A DNA stretch of 64,000 nucleotides from Streptococcus pneumoniae (GTDB taxonomy: Bacteria > Bacillota > Bacilli > Lactobacillales > Streptococcaceae): the NCBI RefSeq assembly GCF_001457635.1, contig NZ_LN831051.1:1178001-1242000 (forward strand), in the 5' to 3' direction. The notes under the pieces are model-generated. The model searched no databases, was not told where the DNA came from, and saw only the letters and a program-made list of their open reading frames with translations. Of the stretch, positions 26,871 through 37,111 are shown piece by piece; the first letter of the stretch is position 1, and every line of letters starts with the position of its first letter. The translations under genes were made by a program, and so were the position numbers.

Positions 26871-27965
26871 ATGAGCAAGGAATTACACATTAACACAATT
26901 TTGGCCCAGGCGGGTATTAAGTCAGATGAAGCGACAGGTGCATTGGTGACACCGCTTCATTTTTCAACGACCTATCAGCATCCAGAGTTTGGTCGATCTA
27001 CTGGGTTTGACTATACGCGCACTAAAAATCCAACTCGTAGTAAGGCTGAGGAAGTCTTGGCGGCTATTGAGTCAGCAGACTATGCCCTAGCGACTAGCTC
27101 AGGGATGTCAGCTATTGTACTGGCCTTTAGCGTCTTTCCAGTAGGAAGTAAGGTCTTGGCAGTGCGTGATCTTTACGGTGGTTCTTTTCGCTGGTTTAAC
27201 CAAGTGGAGCAGGAAGGTCGTTTCCATTTTACCTATGCCAATACAGAAGAAGAGTTGATTGCCGAGTTAGAAAAGGATGTGGATGTTCTCTATATCGAAA
27301 CCCCAACCAATCCCTTGATGTTGGAATTTGATATCGAAAAACTAGCAAAATTGGCTCATGCTAAGGGTGCCAAAGTGGTGGTGGACAATACCTTCTATAG
27401 CCCTATCTACCAACGTCCGATTGAAGATGGAGCAGATATCGTTCTCCATTCAGCAACCAAGTATCTAGCAGGCCACAATGATGTCTTGGCTGGAGTGGTT
27501 GTGACCAATAGTTTAGAACTATACGAGAAGCTTTTTTACAATCTCAATACAACAGGGGCAGTCTTGTCTCCATTTGACAGCTACCAGTTGCTTCGTGGTC
27601 TCAAGACCTTATCTCTTCGTATGGAGCGCTCAACAGCTAACGCCCAAGAAGTGGTTGCCTTTTTGAAGGATTCTCCAGCAGTTAAGGAAGTTCTCTACAC
27701 TGGTCGTGGAGGCATGATTTCCTTTAAAGTAGCCGATGAAACACGCATTCCTCATATTTTGAACAGTCTCAAGGTCTTCTCTTTTGCGGAAAGTTTGGGC
27801 GGAGTGGAAAGTCTTATTACTTATCCAACGACTCAAACTCATGCTGATATTCCAGCAGAAGTACGCCATTCTTATGGTTTGACAGATGACCTCTTGCGTT
27901 TGTCTATTGGGATTGAGGATGCTAGAGATTTGATTGCAGATTTGCGCCAAGCCTTAGAAGGATAA
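26871..27965 (+). CDS. metB: Cystathionine gamma-synthase family enzyme
   Basis: A 364-residue Cys/Met-metabolism pyridoxal-phosphate enzyme. The cofactor lysine is near residue 197 in HSATKYLAGHND, and SSGMSAI, YGGSFR and the C-terminal SLGGVESLITYP are all typical. Family members make cystathionine from an activated homoserine, or cleave it. The following patB-like gene starts seven bases after its stop, forming a two-gene operon in which one enzyme makes cystathionine and the other cleaves it to homocysteine. Exact reaction (synthase versus lyase) is by context. Confidence 0.87.
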   Translation: MSKELHINTILAQAGIKSDEATGALVTPLHFSTTYQHPEFGRSTGFDYTRTKNPTRSKAEEVLAAIESADYALATSSGMSAIVLAFSVFPVGSKVLAVRDLYGGSFRWFNQVEQEGRFHFTYANTEEELIAELEKDVDVLYIETPTNPLMLEFDIEKLAKLAHAKGAKVVVDNTFYSPIYQRPIEDGADIVLHSATKYLAGHNDVLAGVVVTNSLELYEKLFYNLNTTGAVLSPFDSYQLLRGLKTLSLRMERSTANAQEVVAFLKDSPAVKEVLYTGRGGMISFKVADETRIPHILNSLKVFSFAESLGGVESLITYPTTQTHADIPAEVRHSYGLTDDLLRLSIGIEDARDLIADLRQALEG

Positions 27966-27972
27966 GACAAAG

Positions 27973-29139
27973 ATGGGAAAATATGATTTTACAAGCCTGC
28001 CCAACCGTTTAGGGCACCATACCTATAAATGGAAAGAAACAGAAACGGATAGTGAAGTTCTACCAGCTTGGATAGCGGATATGGACTTTGTGGTCTTGCC
28101 TGAAATCCGCCAAGCCGTGCAAACTTACGCAGACCAACTGGTTTATGGTTATACCTATGCCAGTGAAGACTTAATTAAGGAAATTCAAAAGTGGGAAGCT
28201 ACACAATACGGTTACAACTTTGACAAAGAGGCTCTTGTCTTTATCGAGGGTGTGGTACCAGCCATCTCAACAGCTATTCAAACCTTTACAAAAGAAGGCG
28301 AGGCGGTTTTAATTAACACGCCTGTCTACCCACCCTTTGCTCGCAGTGTCAAGTTGAATAATCGTAGATTGATTACTAATTCCTTAGTGGAAAAGGATGG
28401 TCTGTTTGAGATTGACTTTGACCAACTTGAAAAGGATTTGGTGGAAGAGGAGGTTAAACTCTATATTCTTTGCAACCCTCACAATCCTGGTGGACGTGTT
28501 TGGGAAAAAGAAGTGTTGGAGAAGATTGGCCAACTTTGCCAAAAACACGGTGTTTTGTTAGTTTCGGATGAGATTCACCAAGATTTGACCCTCTTTGGTC
28601 ACAAACACCAGTCTTTCAATACCATCAATCCTGCCTTCAAAAATTTTGCTATCGTCTTGAGCAGTGCCACTAAAACATTTAATATTGCTGGAACAAAAAA
28701 TTCCTATGCAGTCATTGAAAATCCTAAGTTGAGACTGGCTTTCCAGAAACGCCTGTTGGCCAATAATCAGCATGAAATTTCAGGCTTGGGTTATTTGGCG
28801 ACAGAAGCTGCCTATCGATACGGTAAAGATTGGCTAGAGGAACTCAAGCAAGTCTTTGAAGACCACATCAATTATGTGGTGGATCTATTTGGAAAAGAGA
28901 CTAAAATCAAGGTCATGAAACCGCAAGGTACCTACTTGATTTGGCTTGACTTTTCAGCCTATGACCTGACTGATGAAACATTGCAAGAGTTGTTGAGAAA
29001 TGAAGCCAAGGTTATCCTCAACCGTGGTTTGGATTTTGGAGAGGAAGGAAGTCTCCATGCCCGCATCAATATAGCTATGCCCAAATCTCTGTTGCAAGAA
29101 GTCTGTCAGCGGATTGTGGCTACTTTTGCCAAACGTTAA
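27973..29139 (+). CDS. patB: Cystathionine beta-lyase, PatB/MalY-type aminotransferase fold
   Basis: A 388-residue fold-type I PLP enzyme of the MalY/PatB group. ADMDFVVLPEIRQAV near the start is characteristic, CNPHNPGGRVW is the substrate/cofactor strand, SDEIHQDL holds the cofactor Asp and SATKTFNIAGTKNSY the Schiff-base lysine (about residue 234). These enzymes release homocysteine, pyruvate and ammonia from cystathionine and can also desulfhydrate cysteine. Co-transcribed with metB and closed by a strong hairpin. Confidence 0.88.
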   Translation: MGKYDFTSLPNRLGHHTYKWKETETDSEVLPAWIADMDFVVLPEIRQAVQTYADQLVYGYTYASEDLIKEIQKWEATQYGYNFDKEALVFIEGVVPAISTAIQTFTKEGEAVLINTPVYPPFARSVKLNNRRLITNSLVEKDGLFEIDFDQLEKDLVEEEVKLYILCNPHNPGGRVWEKEVLEKIGQLCQKHGVLLVSDEIHQDLTLFGHKHQSFNTINPAFKNFAIVLSSATKTFNIAGTKNSYAVIENPKLRLAFQKRLLANNQHEISGLGYLATEAAYRYGKDWLEELKQVFEDHINYVVDLFGKETKIKVMKPQGTYLIWLDFSAYDLTDETLQELLRNEAKVILNRGLDFGEEGSLHARINIAMPKSLLQEVCQRIVATFAKR

Positions 29140-29145
29140 AAATCC

Positions 29146-29182
29146 AGCCTTCTAGGAGAAAAGTCTTCCTAGAAGGCTATTT
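29146..29182 (+). terminator. Terminator after patB
   Basis: A 12-bp perfect stem, AGCCTTCTAGGA with TCCTAGAAGGCT, followed by ATTTTC. Confidence 0.8.
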
Positions 29183-29231
29183 TCATAGGCGAAAATATGG
29201 TATAATAAAAAGATAAGGTAAAGGTGAAAAT

Positions 29232-32200
29232 ATGGCTAAATTGATTCCGGGGAAAATTCGTATCGAAGGTGTTGCCCTTTATGAAACTGGTAAGGTTGAT
29301 ATCATCAAGGAAAAGAACAATCGGCTCTACGCTCGCGTTGCAGAAGAAGAACTGCGCTATAGTTTAGAGGATGATTTGGTTTTTTGTGCCTGTGATTCTT
29401 TTCAAAAGAGGGGCTACTGTGTGCATTTGGCAGCGCTAGAGCATTTTCTGAAAAATGATGAGCGTGGTCAGGAAATCTTGTGGAGTCTGGAAGAAGGTCA
29501 TGAAGAAAAAGAGGCCGTTGAAACCAAGGTGACCTTGGGTGGCAAGTTTTTGAATCGAATTTTATCTCCAAAATCAGAATGCGCCTATGAGTTATCAGCT
29601 GTGGGTCAGGTGGAAGCAGGAACCAATCATATCTTGTGGACTCTGAGAATCGGCCAAATCAATAGCCAAAAATACTATGTCATTCGGGATATTCCACTTT
29701 TTTTAAGGATTGTCGAGCAGAGAAAGTCGTATATGATTGGCAAGATTTATGAGGAGTCTCTTTCTTGGGAAGCCTTTGATGATGCCAGCCAAGAACTTTT
29801 GACTTTCTTGCACGGACTAACGGAGGAAGGGCTGGTTCCAGACCTCTTTTTCCAAAACCAAGGTCGGCACCTCTTTTTCCCTCTGACCTTTTTTGAGCAG
29901 GGTGTGAATTTACTGATGGCCTTGCCCCATTTTCAATTTGACCATCAAGTGGATAGCTACCAAACCCTGCTTTTTCAGGATATGCATGCTGATGCCAATC
30001 TATTTGCCTTTACAGTAACAGAATACTCGGACTATTTTGAAATGGAAATCAGTGAGAGTCCTAGGGTCAATGTCTTTTATCAGGGAGCAGTACTTTTCCA
30101 TAAAGGTCAGGTTTATTTTTTAACAGACCAGCAGATGCGTCTTCTCAAGGAAATTAAAGCGTTACCTGTGGGTCAACAAGGAAAGAAATACCTGCAATTT
30201 GATAGCAGTGATCGAGACAAATTGGCCTCCTGTCTGACTCTTTTTATCCAGATGGGCACCGTTTCAGCTCCAGAACGTCTACAAATCAAAACTTTTGCGC
30301 CCTCTTTTTACTTTGACAGGGAAGAAGATAATCGGATTCGTTTAGAAATTCAGTTTGATTATGGAAATAGACAGGTATCTAGCCGACAAGAGCTAGAAGA
30401 ATTACCATTTTCAAGTGACGCGGACTTAGAAGAAAGAATTTTCCAAGTCTGTTTGGCTGCGGGCTTTGAAGCCGATTTTCAATCTTGGCGTCAGGCCTTA
30501 AAAGCGGAGTCTGTCTATCATTTTTTTCATGATATCATTCCAGTCTTTGAAAAACTCGGGCATGTTGACCTATCAGATAAACTAGAAGAGCTTTATAGCC
30601 TAGCGAGTCCTCAGGTGCAGATTGCCTCCAAGGGAGGTCTCTTGGAAATCCAGTTTGATTTTCAAAATATTGCCCAGGAGGAAATCGACCAAGCCATGCA
30701 GGCCTTGGTTGCCAATCAGGATTTTTATATTGATTCGTCTAATCAAGTTTACTTTTTCGATGAAGAAACCAAGAAAATTCGCCAAAATCTACAGGAACTG
30801 GGGCAATTTGAATTAAAAGATGGGACCTTGCAGGCTCGGAAATCCTTGGCCTACAGTTTAGCTCATCTCTTTGAAGGGCGAGACCGTGTTTCTTTTTCAC
30901 AAGAATTCCAGAATCTGGCCCAGGATTTGACGCATCCAGAGGACTTTCCTTTGCAAGCAACTCAGGTCAAGGCTGACTTGCGAGATTATCAGGAAAAGGG
31001 AATTGGCTGGTTGCAGATGCTCCATCATTATGGTTTTGGTGGGATTTTGGCTGATGATATGGGACTTGGGAAAACCCTTCAGACCATTGCTTTTTTGACT
31101 AGTCAAGTGACAAAAGAAAGTCGAGTCTTGATTCTCGCTCCGTCGGGTTTGATTTACAACTGGGCGGATGAGTTTCAGAAATTTGCCCCACAGTTGGATG
31201 TGGCTGTTGTTCATGGTTTGAAAGCAAGTCGTGAGGAGATTCTTGCCGAGAGCCATCAAATCTATGTGACTAGCTATGCCACCTTCCGTCAGGACAGTGA
31301 GTTTTATCAGGGGATGGCCTTTGACTTCCTTTTCTTAGATGAGGCTCAGGTCATGAAAAATGCCCAGACCAAGATTGCCCAGACCTTGAGACAATTTGTG
31401 GTGCCGTCGGTCTTTGCCTTGTCAGGAACTCCGATTGAAAACCATCTGGGTGAGTTGTGGTCTATTTTCCAAATCGTCATGCCCGGACTTTTGCCAAGCA
31501 AGAAAGAATTTATGAAATTGCCAGCAGAGCGAGTGGCTCAGTTTATCAAGCCTTTCGTGATGCGACGCAAGAAAGAAGAAGTTCTGACTGAATTGCCAGA
31601 CTTGATTGAGGTGGTTTATAAAAATGAACTGGAAGACCAGCAAAAGGCTATTTACCTTGCCCAGTTACAACAGATGCGAGACCATCTGGCTCAAGTGTCA
31701 GAACAGGAATTTCAGCGAAGTCGTGTGGAAATTTTATCTGGTTTGATGCGCTTGCGTCAAATATGTGACACTCCTGCCCTGTTTATGGAAGATTATCAGG
31801 GAGCCAGCGGCAAACTAGATAGTCTCCGAGACCTACTGGTACAGGTGGCAGACGGCGGACACCGTGTCTTGATTTTCTCTCAGTTCAAGGGAATGTTGGA
31901 AAAAATTGAACAAGAACTGTCAGACTTGGGCCTGACTTCCTTTAAAATTACGGGTTCAACCCCAGCCAAGGAAAGACAAGACATGACCAAGGCCTTTAAT
32001 CAAGGAGAAAGAGATGCCTTTCTGATTTCCCTCAAGGCTGGTGGGGTCGGTCTGAACCTGTCAGGTGCAGATACAGTGATCTTGGTTGACCTTTGGTGGA
32101 ATCCTGCGGTGGAAGCGCAAGCCATTGGCCGTGCCCATCGGATGGGTCAGGAAGAAACGGTTGAGGTCTATCGCTTGGTGACCAAGGGAACCATTGAAGA

Positions 32201-32330
32201 AAAAATTCAGGAACTCCAAGAACAAAAGAAACATCTGGTGTCACAAGTATTGGACGGCACAGAGTCACGTGGTAGTCTGACCCTAGCAGAAATTAGAGAA
32301 ATTTTGGGAATTTCTGAAGCCAGCACTTGA
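29232..32330 (+). CDS. Snf2-family DNA helicase/translocase with SWIM zinc finger
   Basis: A 1032-residue protein. An N-terminal SWIM zinc finger (CACDSFQKRGYCVH, about residues 54-67) is followed by a long Snf2-associated region and then the two RecA-like helicase domains (about residues 580-1020): Walker A DDMGLGKTLQT near residue 607, the DEAQ motif near residue 702, SGTPIENH, and motif VI QAIGRAHRMGQ. Such Snf2 ATPases move along DNA or remodel protein-DNA complexes; the bacterial target is not known. It is a single long frame with no lesion, with a TGGTATAAT upstream. Confidence 0.92.
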   Translation: MAKLIPGKIRIEGVALYETGKVDIIKEKNNRLYARVAEEELRYSLEDDLVFCACDSFQKRGYCVHLAALEHFLKNDERGQEILWSLEEGHEEKEAVETKVTLGGKFLNRILSPKSECAYELSAVGQVEAGTNHILWTLRIGQINSQKYYVIRDIPLFLRIVEQRKSYMIGKIYEESLSWEAFDDASQELLTFLHGLTEEGLVPDLFFQNQGRHLFFPLTFFEQGVNLLMALPHFQFDHQVDSYQTLLFQDMHADANLFAFTVTEYSDYFEMEISESPRVNVFYQGAVLFHKGQVYFLTDQQMRLLKEIKALPVGQQGKKYLQFDSSDRDKLASCLTLFIQMGTVSAPERLQIKTFAPSFYFDREEDNRIRLEIQFDYGNRQVSSRQELEELPFSSDADLEERIFQVCLAAGFEADFQSWRQALKAESVYHFFHDIIPVFEKLGHVDLSDKLEELYSLASPQVQIASKGGLLEIQFDFQNIAQEEIDQAMQALVANQDFYIDSSNQVYFFDEETKKIRQNLQELGQFELKDGTLQARKSLAYSLAHLFEGRDRVSFSQEFQNLAQDLTHPEDFPLQATQVKADLRDYQEKGIGWLQMLHHYGFGGILADDMGLGKTLQTIAFLTSQVTKESRVLILAPSGLIYNWADEFQKFAPQLDVAVVHGLKASREEILAESHQIYVTSYATFRQDSEFYQGMAFDFLFLDEAQVMKNAQTKIAQTLRQFVVPSVFALSGTPIENHLGELWSIFQIVMPGLLPSKKEFMKLPAERVAQFIKPFVMRRKKEEVLTELPDLIEVVYKNELEDQQKAIYLAQLQQMRDHLAQVSEQEFQRSRVEILSGLMRLRQICDTPALFMEDYQGASGKLDSLRDLLVQVADGGHRVLIFSQFKGMLEKIEQELSDLGLTSFKITGSTPAKERQDMTKAFNQGERDAFLISLKAGGVGLNLSGADTVILVDLWWNPAVEAQAIGRAHRMGQEETVEVYRLVTKGTIEEKIQELQEQKKHLVSQVLDGTESRGSLTLAEIREILGISEAST

Positions 32331-32377
32331 AAAATCAAGACAATACGCTATAATGAAGTGTTGAAAGGAAATAGAAA

Positions 32378-32995
32378 ATGAAACAAGAACGATTTCCATT
32401 GGTGTCAGATGACGAGGTCATGTTGACTGAAATGCCAGTCATGAATCTCTATGATGAGTCTGATCTGATCAGTAATATCAAGGGTGAGTATCGAGATAAA
32501 AATTATTTAGAATGGGCTCCTATTGCTGAAGAAAAACCAGTAAAACCGATTGAAAAGCAAGTAGGGAAACCTAAAAAAGCTCCTTTAGGGGTTAAAAAAG
32601 AAGGAAAGAGCTATGCGGAGGTGGCGCGTGAAGAAGCGCGTGCAGACTTGAAAAAGAAACGCTCTGCTAACTATCTAACTCAGGATTTCAGCCTTGCGAG
32701 ACGTCATTCTCAGCCCAGTCTAGTTAGACAGGGCAATCAACCGACAACTCCTTTCCAAAAGGAAAATCCTGGTGAATTTGTCAAATATAGCCAAAAATTG
32801 ACCCAGTCTCATTATATCTTGGCGGAAGAAGTTCATTCTATCCCTACCAAGAATGAAGAAGTGTCAGCACCTGCTCCAAAGAAAAACAATTATGATTTTC
32901 TAAAGAAGAGCCAAATCTACAATAAAAAAAGTAAACAAACAGAACAAGAACGTCGGGTTGCCCAAGAGTTGAATCTGACCAGAATGACAGAATAG
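32378..32995 (+). CDS. Conserved hypothetical protein upstream of murC
   Basis: A 205-residue hydrophilic, lysine-rich protein with no membrane segment or recognised domain. The sequence is low-complexity in the middle ([34 protein letters not shown]) and ends with charged residues, suggesting a largely disordered protein. It starts after GAAAGGAA and ends ten bases before murC, so it is probably in the murC transcript. Function unknown; a link to division or wall synthesis is only guilt by association. Confidence 0.65.
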   Translation: MKQERFPLVSDDEVMLTEMPVMNLYDESDLISNIKGEYRDKNYLEWAPIAEEKPVKPIEKQVGKPKKAPLGVKKEGKSYAEVAREEARADLKKKRSANYLTQDFSLARRHSQPSLVRQGNQPTTPFQKENPGEFVKYSQKLTQSHYILAEEVHSIPTKNEEVSAPAPKKNNYDFLKKSQIYNKKSKQTEQERRVAQELNLTRMTE

Positions 32996-33005
32996 GGGAG
33001 AAAAC

Positions 33006-34340
33006 ATGTCAAAGACATATCATTTTATCGGAATTAAGGGATCAGGGATGAGTGCCTTGGCCTTGATGTTGCACCAGATGGGGCACAAGGTTCAGGGATC
33101 AGATGTTGAAAAGTACTACTTTACCCAACGCGGTCTTGAGCAGGCAGGAATTACCATTCTTCCTTTTGATGAAAAGAATCTAGACGGTGATATGGAAATT
33201 ATCGCTGGAAATGCCTTTCGTCCAGATAACAACGTCGAAATTGCCTATGCGGACCAAAATGGTATCAGCTATAAACGTTACCATGAGTTTCTAGGTAGCT
33301 TTATGCGTGACTTTGTTAGCATGGGAGTAGCAGGAGCACATGGAAAAACTTCAACGACAGGTATGTTGTCTCATGTCTTGTCTCACATTACAGATACCAG
33401 CTTCTTGATTGGAGATGGGACAGGTCGTGGTTCGGCCAATGCCAAATATTTTGTCTTTGAATCTGACGAATATGAGCGTCACTTCATGCCTTACCACCCA
33501 GAATACTCTATTATCACCAACATTGACTTTGACCATCCAGATTATTTCACAAGTCTCGAGGATGTTTTCAATGCCTTTAACGACTATGCCAAACAAATCA
33601 CCAAGGGTCTTTTTGTCTATGGTGAAGATGCTGAATTGCGTAAGATTACGTCTGATGCACCAATTTATTATTATGGTTTTGAAGCTGAAGGCAATGACTT
33701 TGTAGCTAGTGATCTTATTCGTTCAACAACTGGTTCAACCTTCACCGTTCATTTCCGTGGACAAAACTTGGGGCAATTCCACATTCCAACCTTTGGTCGT
33801 CACAATATCATGAATGCGACAGCCGTTATTGGTCTTCTTTACACAGCAGGATTTGATTTGAACTTGGTGCGTGAGCACTTGAAAACATTTTCCGGTGTTA
33901 AACGTCGTTTCACTGAGAAAATTGTCAATGATACAGTGATTATCGATGACTTTGCCCATCATCCAACAGAAATTATTGCGACCTTGGATGCGGCTCGTCA
34001 GAAATACCCAAGCAAGGAAATTGTAGCAGTCTTTCAACCGCATACCTTTACAAGAACCATTGCCTTGTTGGACGACTTTGCCCATGCTTTAAACCAAGCA
34101 GATGCTGTTTATCTAGCGCAAATTTATGGCTCGGCTCGTGAAGTAGATCATGGTGACGTTAAGGTAGAAGACCTAGCCAACAAAATCAACAAAAAACACC
34201 AAGTGATTACTGTTGAAAATGTTTCTCCGCTCCTAGACCATGACAATGCTGTTTACGTCTTTATGGGAGCAGGAGACATCCAAACCTATGAATACTCATT
34301 TGAGCGTCTCTTGTCTAACTTGACAAGCAATGTTCAATAG
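33006..34340 (+). CDS. murC: UDP-N-acetylmuramate--L-alanine ligase
   Basis: A 444-residue Mur ligase that attaches the first stem-peptide residue. [15 protein letters not shown] is the N-terminal UDP-binding loop, [14 protein letters not shown] the ATP loop (about residues 109-122), and [10 protein letters not shown] the C-terminal motif. The size fits. It is co-transcribed with the hypothetical gene before it and two acetyltransferases after it (nine bases to the next start). Confidence 0.96.
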   Translation: MSKTYHFIGIKGSGMSALALMLHQMGHKVQGSDVEKYYFTQRGLEQAGITILPFDEKNLDGDMEIIAGNAFRPDNNVEIAYADQNGISYKRYHEFLGSFMRDFVSMGVAGAHGKTSTTGMLSHVLSHITDTSFLIGDGTGRGSANAKYFVFESDEYERHFMPYHPEYSIITNIDFDHPDYFTSLEDVFNAFNDYAKQITKGLFVYGEDAELRKITSDAPIYYYGFEAEGNDFVASDLIRSTTGSTFTVHFRGQNLGQFHIPTFGRHNIMNATAVIGLLYTAGFDLNLVREHLKTFSGVKRRFTEKIVNDTVIIDDFAHHPTEIIATLDAARQKYPSKEIVAVFQPHTFTRTIALLDDFAHALNQADAVYLAQIYGSAREVDHGDVKVEDLANKINKKHQVITVENVSPLLDHDNAVYVFMGAGDIQTYEYSFERLLSNLTSNVQ

Positions 34341-34349
34341 GATGTTCCC

Positions 34350-34814
34350 ATGGAAATTCCAATTAAGATCATTCAGGCAAGCAAGTCTGATTTGCCTGAG
34401 ATAGGGGCACTTCAGACCTCGTCTTTTCCAGCTGAAAAGCAGCAACTTTCCCATATTTTAGAAGAAAGTATCCGTAAGTGTGCGGATACCTTTCTTCTAG
34501 CTAGGGATGAAAATCAACTTTTAGGCTATATTTTATCAAGTCCCCAGTCAGACAATCCGCAATATCTAAAAGTACATTCTTTAGTCATCGAGTCTGACCA
34601 TCAGAGACAGGGCTTGGGAACACTTCTTCTTGCAGCCTTGAAAGAGGTGGCAGTTGATCTGGATTACAAAGGGATTCGTTTGGAGAGTCCTGATGAGCTG
34701 CTTTCCTATTTTGAAATGAACGGTTTTGTTGATGAAGAAGCAACTTTGCTCTATGCAACTAGCCAGGGCTATAGTATGATTTGGTTTAATCCCTTTTATC
34801 TGGAGGAACAATGA
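34350..34814 (+). CDS. GNAT family N-acetyltransferase
   Basis: A 154-residue acetyl-CoA-dependent acyltransferase fold. The acetyl-CoA loop is HQRQGLGTLLLAALKEV (about residues 84-100), and the C-terminal ESPDELLSYFEMNGFVDE is the usual substrate lobe. It overlaps the next, related GNAT by four bases. Target amine unknown. The downstream copy has the same architecture, which suggests an ancient tandem duplication. Confidence 0.87.
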   Translation: MEIPIKIIQASKSDLPEIGALQTSSFPAEKQQLSHILEESIRKCADTFLLARDENQLLGYILSSPQSDNPQYLKVHSLVIESDHQRQGLGTLLLAALKEVAVDLDYKGIRLESPDELLSYFEMNGFVDEEATLLYATSQGYSMIWFNPFYLEEQ

Positions 34815-35305
34815 AAATCAGACAAGCAAGATTAGAAGATTTGGATCGGATTGTTGAACTTGAATTTGAAAATTTTTCGGTCGAAGAAGCCATTCCTCCT
34901 TCTGTCTTTGAAGCACATTTGAGAGAAATTCAGACCTCTTTTCTGGTTGCTGAAAAAGAAGGAAGAATCATGGGTTATATCGAAGGACCAGTTGGCCTGC
35001 ACCGCCATCTGCAAGACCAGTCTTTTACAGAAGAAATAAAAGACTATAGTCATGAGCCTGGTGGTTATATCTCTGTGACCTGTCTGTCTATTGCCAAGGA
35101 GGCACAGGGACTCGGACTGGGTCAGAAATTGCTGACAGCCTTGAAAGAAGTTGCTCTTGAAGATGAGAGAGATGGCATTAATCTAACCTGTCATGACTAT
35201 CTCATCGCCTATTATGAAAAACATGGATTTGTCAACGAAGGCCAGTCCCAGTCAACCTTTGCAGGGGAAACATGGTATGATATGGTCTGGGAAATGAAAA
35301 AATAA
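34811..35305 (+). CDS. GNAT family N-acetyltransferase (tandem paralogue)
   Basis: A 164-residue GNAT domain resembling arylalkylamine-type enzymes. The acetyl-CoA loop is AQGLGLGQKLLTALKEV (about residues 98-114) and the last third carries CHDYLIAYYEKHGFVNEG. It begins inside the stop of the preceding GNAT and shares its LLxALKEVA and Y-hydrophobic-G-F pattern. Substrate unknown. It ends before the mltG promoter, so the murC transcript likely finishes here, though no strong terminator is visible. Confidence 0.87.
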   Translation: MKIRQARLEDLDRIVELEFENFSVEEAIPPSVFEAHLREIQTSFLVAEKEGRIMGYIEGPVGLHRHLQDQSFTEEIKDYSHEPGGYISVTCLSIAKEAQGLGLGQKLLTALKEVALEDERDGINLTCHDYLIAYYEKHGFVNEGQSQSTFAGETWYDMVWEMKK

Positions 35306-35325
35306 GTTAGGAAAAGTATCATAGA

Positions 35326-35354
35326 TTGCTTTTTTTGGACTTTTAAGATATAAT
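35326..35354 (+). promoter_or_regulatory. Promoter of mltG
   Basis: TTGCTT (35326-35331), a 17-nt spacer and TATAAT (35349-35354). Confidence 0.7.
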
Positions 35355-35385
35355 ATTATGGATTATCAACAAGGAGGAAAAACTT

Positions 35386-37041
35386 TTGAGTGAAAAGTCA
35401 AGAGAAGAAGAGAAATTAAGCTTTAAAGAGCAGATTCTGAGAGATTTAGAAAAAGTAAAAGGCTATGATGAAGTTCTGAAAGAAGATGAGGCAGTAGTTC
35501 GCACTCCTGCAAATGAACCTTCAGCTGAAGAACTCATGGCTGATTCCTTGTCAACGGTAGAGGAGATTATGAGAAAAGCTCCTACCGTGCCTACTCACCC
35601 AAGTCAAGGTGTACCAGCTTCTCCAGCAGATGAGATTCAAAGAGAAACTCCTGGTGTTCCAAGTCATCCAAGTCAAGATGTACCTTCTTCTCCAGCGGAA
35701 GAAAGTGGATCAAGACCAGGTCCAGGTCCTGTTAGACCTAAGAAACTTGAAAGAGAATACAATGAAACCCCAACAAGGGTAGCTGTTTCCTATACGACGG
35801 CAGAGAAAAAAGCAGAACAAGCAGGTCCAGAAACACCTACGCCTGCTACAGAAACAGTGGATATCATCAGCGATACATCACGTCGTAGCCGTAGAGAAGG
35901 AGCAAAACCCGTTAAACCTAAGAAAGAGAAGAAGTCACATGTGAAAGCTTTTGTGATTTCATTCCTTGTATTCCTTGCCTTGCTCTCAGCAGGTGGTTAC
36001 TTTGGTTACCAGTACGTGCTAGATTCTTTGTTACCTATCGATGCTAATTCTAAGAAATATGTGACGGTTGGAATTCCAGAAGGTTCAAACGTTCAAGAAA
36101 TCGGTACGACGCTTGAAAAAGCTGGTTTGGTAAAGCATGGTCTGATTTTTAGTTTTTATGCCAAGTATAAAAATTATACCGACTTGAAAGCAGGTTACTA
36201 CAATTTGCAAAAGAGTATGAGTACAGAAGACTTACTCAAAGAGTTGCAAAAAGGTGGAACAGATGAACCGCAAGAACCTGTACTTGCGACTTTGACAATT
36301 CCAGAAGGTTATACCTTGGATCAGATTGCTCAAACTGTGGGTCAATTGCAAGGTGACTTCAAAGAGTCTTTGACAGCGGAGGCTTTCTTGGCTAAAGTTC
36401 AAGATGAGACGTTTATCAGTCAAGCAGTAGCGAAATATCCTACTTTACTGGAAAGTTTGCCTGTAAAAGACAGCGGTGCGCGTTATCGTTTGGAAGGATA
36501 CCTTTTCCCAGCTACATACTCTATCAAGGAAAGCACAACTATTGAGAGCTTGATTGATGAGATGTTAGCTGCTATGGATAAGAACCTATCTCCTTACTAT
36601 AGTACTATCAAATCTAAAAACTTGACTATCAATGAGTTGTTGACCATTGCTTCCTTGGTCGAAAAAGAAGGTGCCAAGACAGAAGATCGTAAGCTCATTG
36701 CAGGTGTATTCTACAATCGTTTAAATCGTGATATGCCACTTCAAAGTAATATTGCAATCTTGTATGCCCAAGGAAAACTGGGGCAAAATATCAGTCTAGC
36801 TGAGGATGTTGCGATTGATACCGACATTGATTCACCTTATAATGTTTATAAAAATGTAGGTCTCATGCCTGGTCCAGTCGATAGTCCAAGTCTGGATGCG
36901 ATTGAGTCAAGCATCAATCAAACTAAGAGCGATAACCTCTACTTTGTAGCAGATGTCACAGAAGGCAAGGTCTACTATGCTAACAATCAAGAAGACCACG
37001 ACCGCAATGTCGCTGAACATGTCAACAGCAAATTAAACTAA
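35386..37041 (+). CDS. mltG: Endolytic murein transglycosylase MltG (YceG-like)
   Basis: A 551-residue protein with a long cytoplasmic N-terminal region (residues 1 to about 185), one membrane segment (about residues 190-210) and an extracellular YceG/MltG domain. The catalytic Glu lies in ASLVEKEGAKTEDRKLIAGV. The cytoplasmic part carries a duplicated Pro/Ser unit (HPSQGVPASPADE and HPSQDVPSSPAEE), an embellishment of streptococcal MltG. The enzyme cuts nascent glycan strands and works with the peripheral elongation machinery. The start is TTG at 35386 behind AAGGAGG with good spacing; no ATG fits. Confidence 0.92.
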   Translation: MSEKSREEEKLSFKEQILRDLEKVKGYDEVLKEDEAVVRTPANEPSAEELMADSLSTVEEIMRKAPTVPTHPSQGVPASPADEIQRETPGVPSHPSQDVPSSPAEESGSRPGPGPVRPKKLEREYNETPTRVAVSYTTAEKKAEQAGPETPTPATETVDIISDTSRRSRREGAKPVKPKKEKKSHVKAFVISFLVFLALLSAGGYFGYQYVLDSLLPIDANSKKYVTVGIPEGSNVQEIGTTLEKAGLVKHGLIFSFYAKYKNYTDLKAGYYNLQKSMSTEDLLKELQKGGTDEPQEPVLATLTIPEGYTLDQIAQTVGQLQGDFKESLTAEAFLAKVQDETFISQAVAKYPTLLESLPVKDSGARYRLEGYLFPATYSIKESTTIESLIDEMLAAMDKNLSPYYSTIKSKNLTINELLTIASLVEKEGAKTEDRKLIAGVFYNRLNRDMPLQSNIAILYAQGKLGQNISLAEDVAIDTDIDSPYNVYKNVGLMPGPVDSPSLDAIESSINQTKSDNLYFVADVTEGKVYYANNQEDHDRNVAEHVNSKLN

Positions 37042-37111
37042 ACAAACTAAAATTATGTGATACTTCACATAATTTTCTTTAGAAAATATTATCAGAAGAA
37101 AGTTGAGAAAA

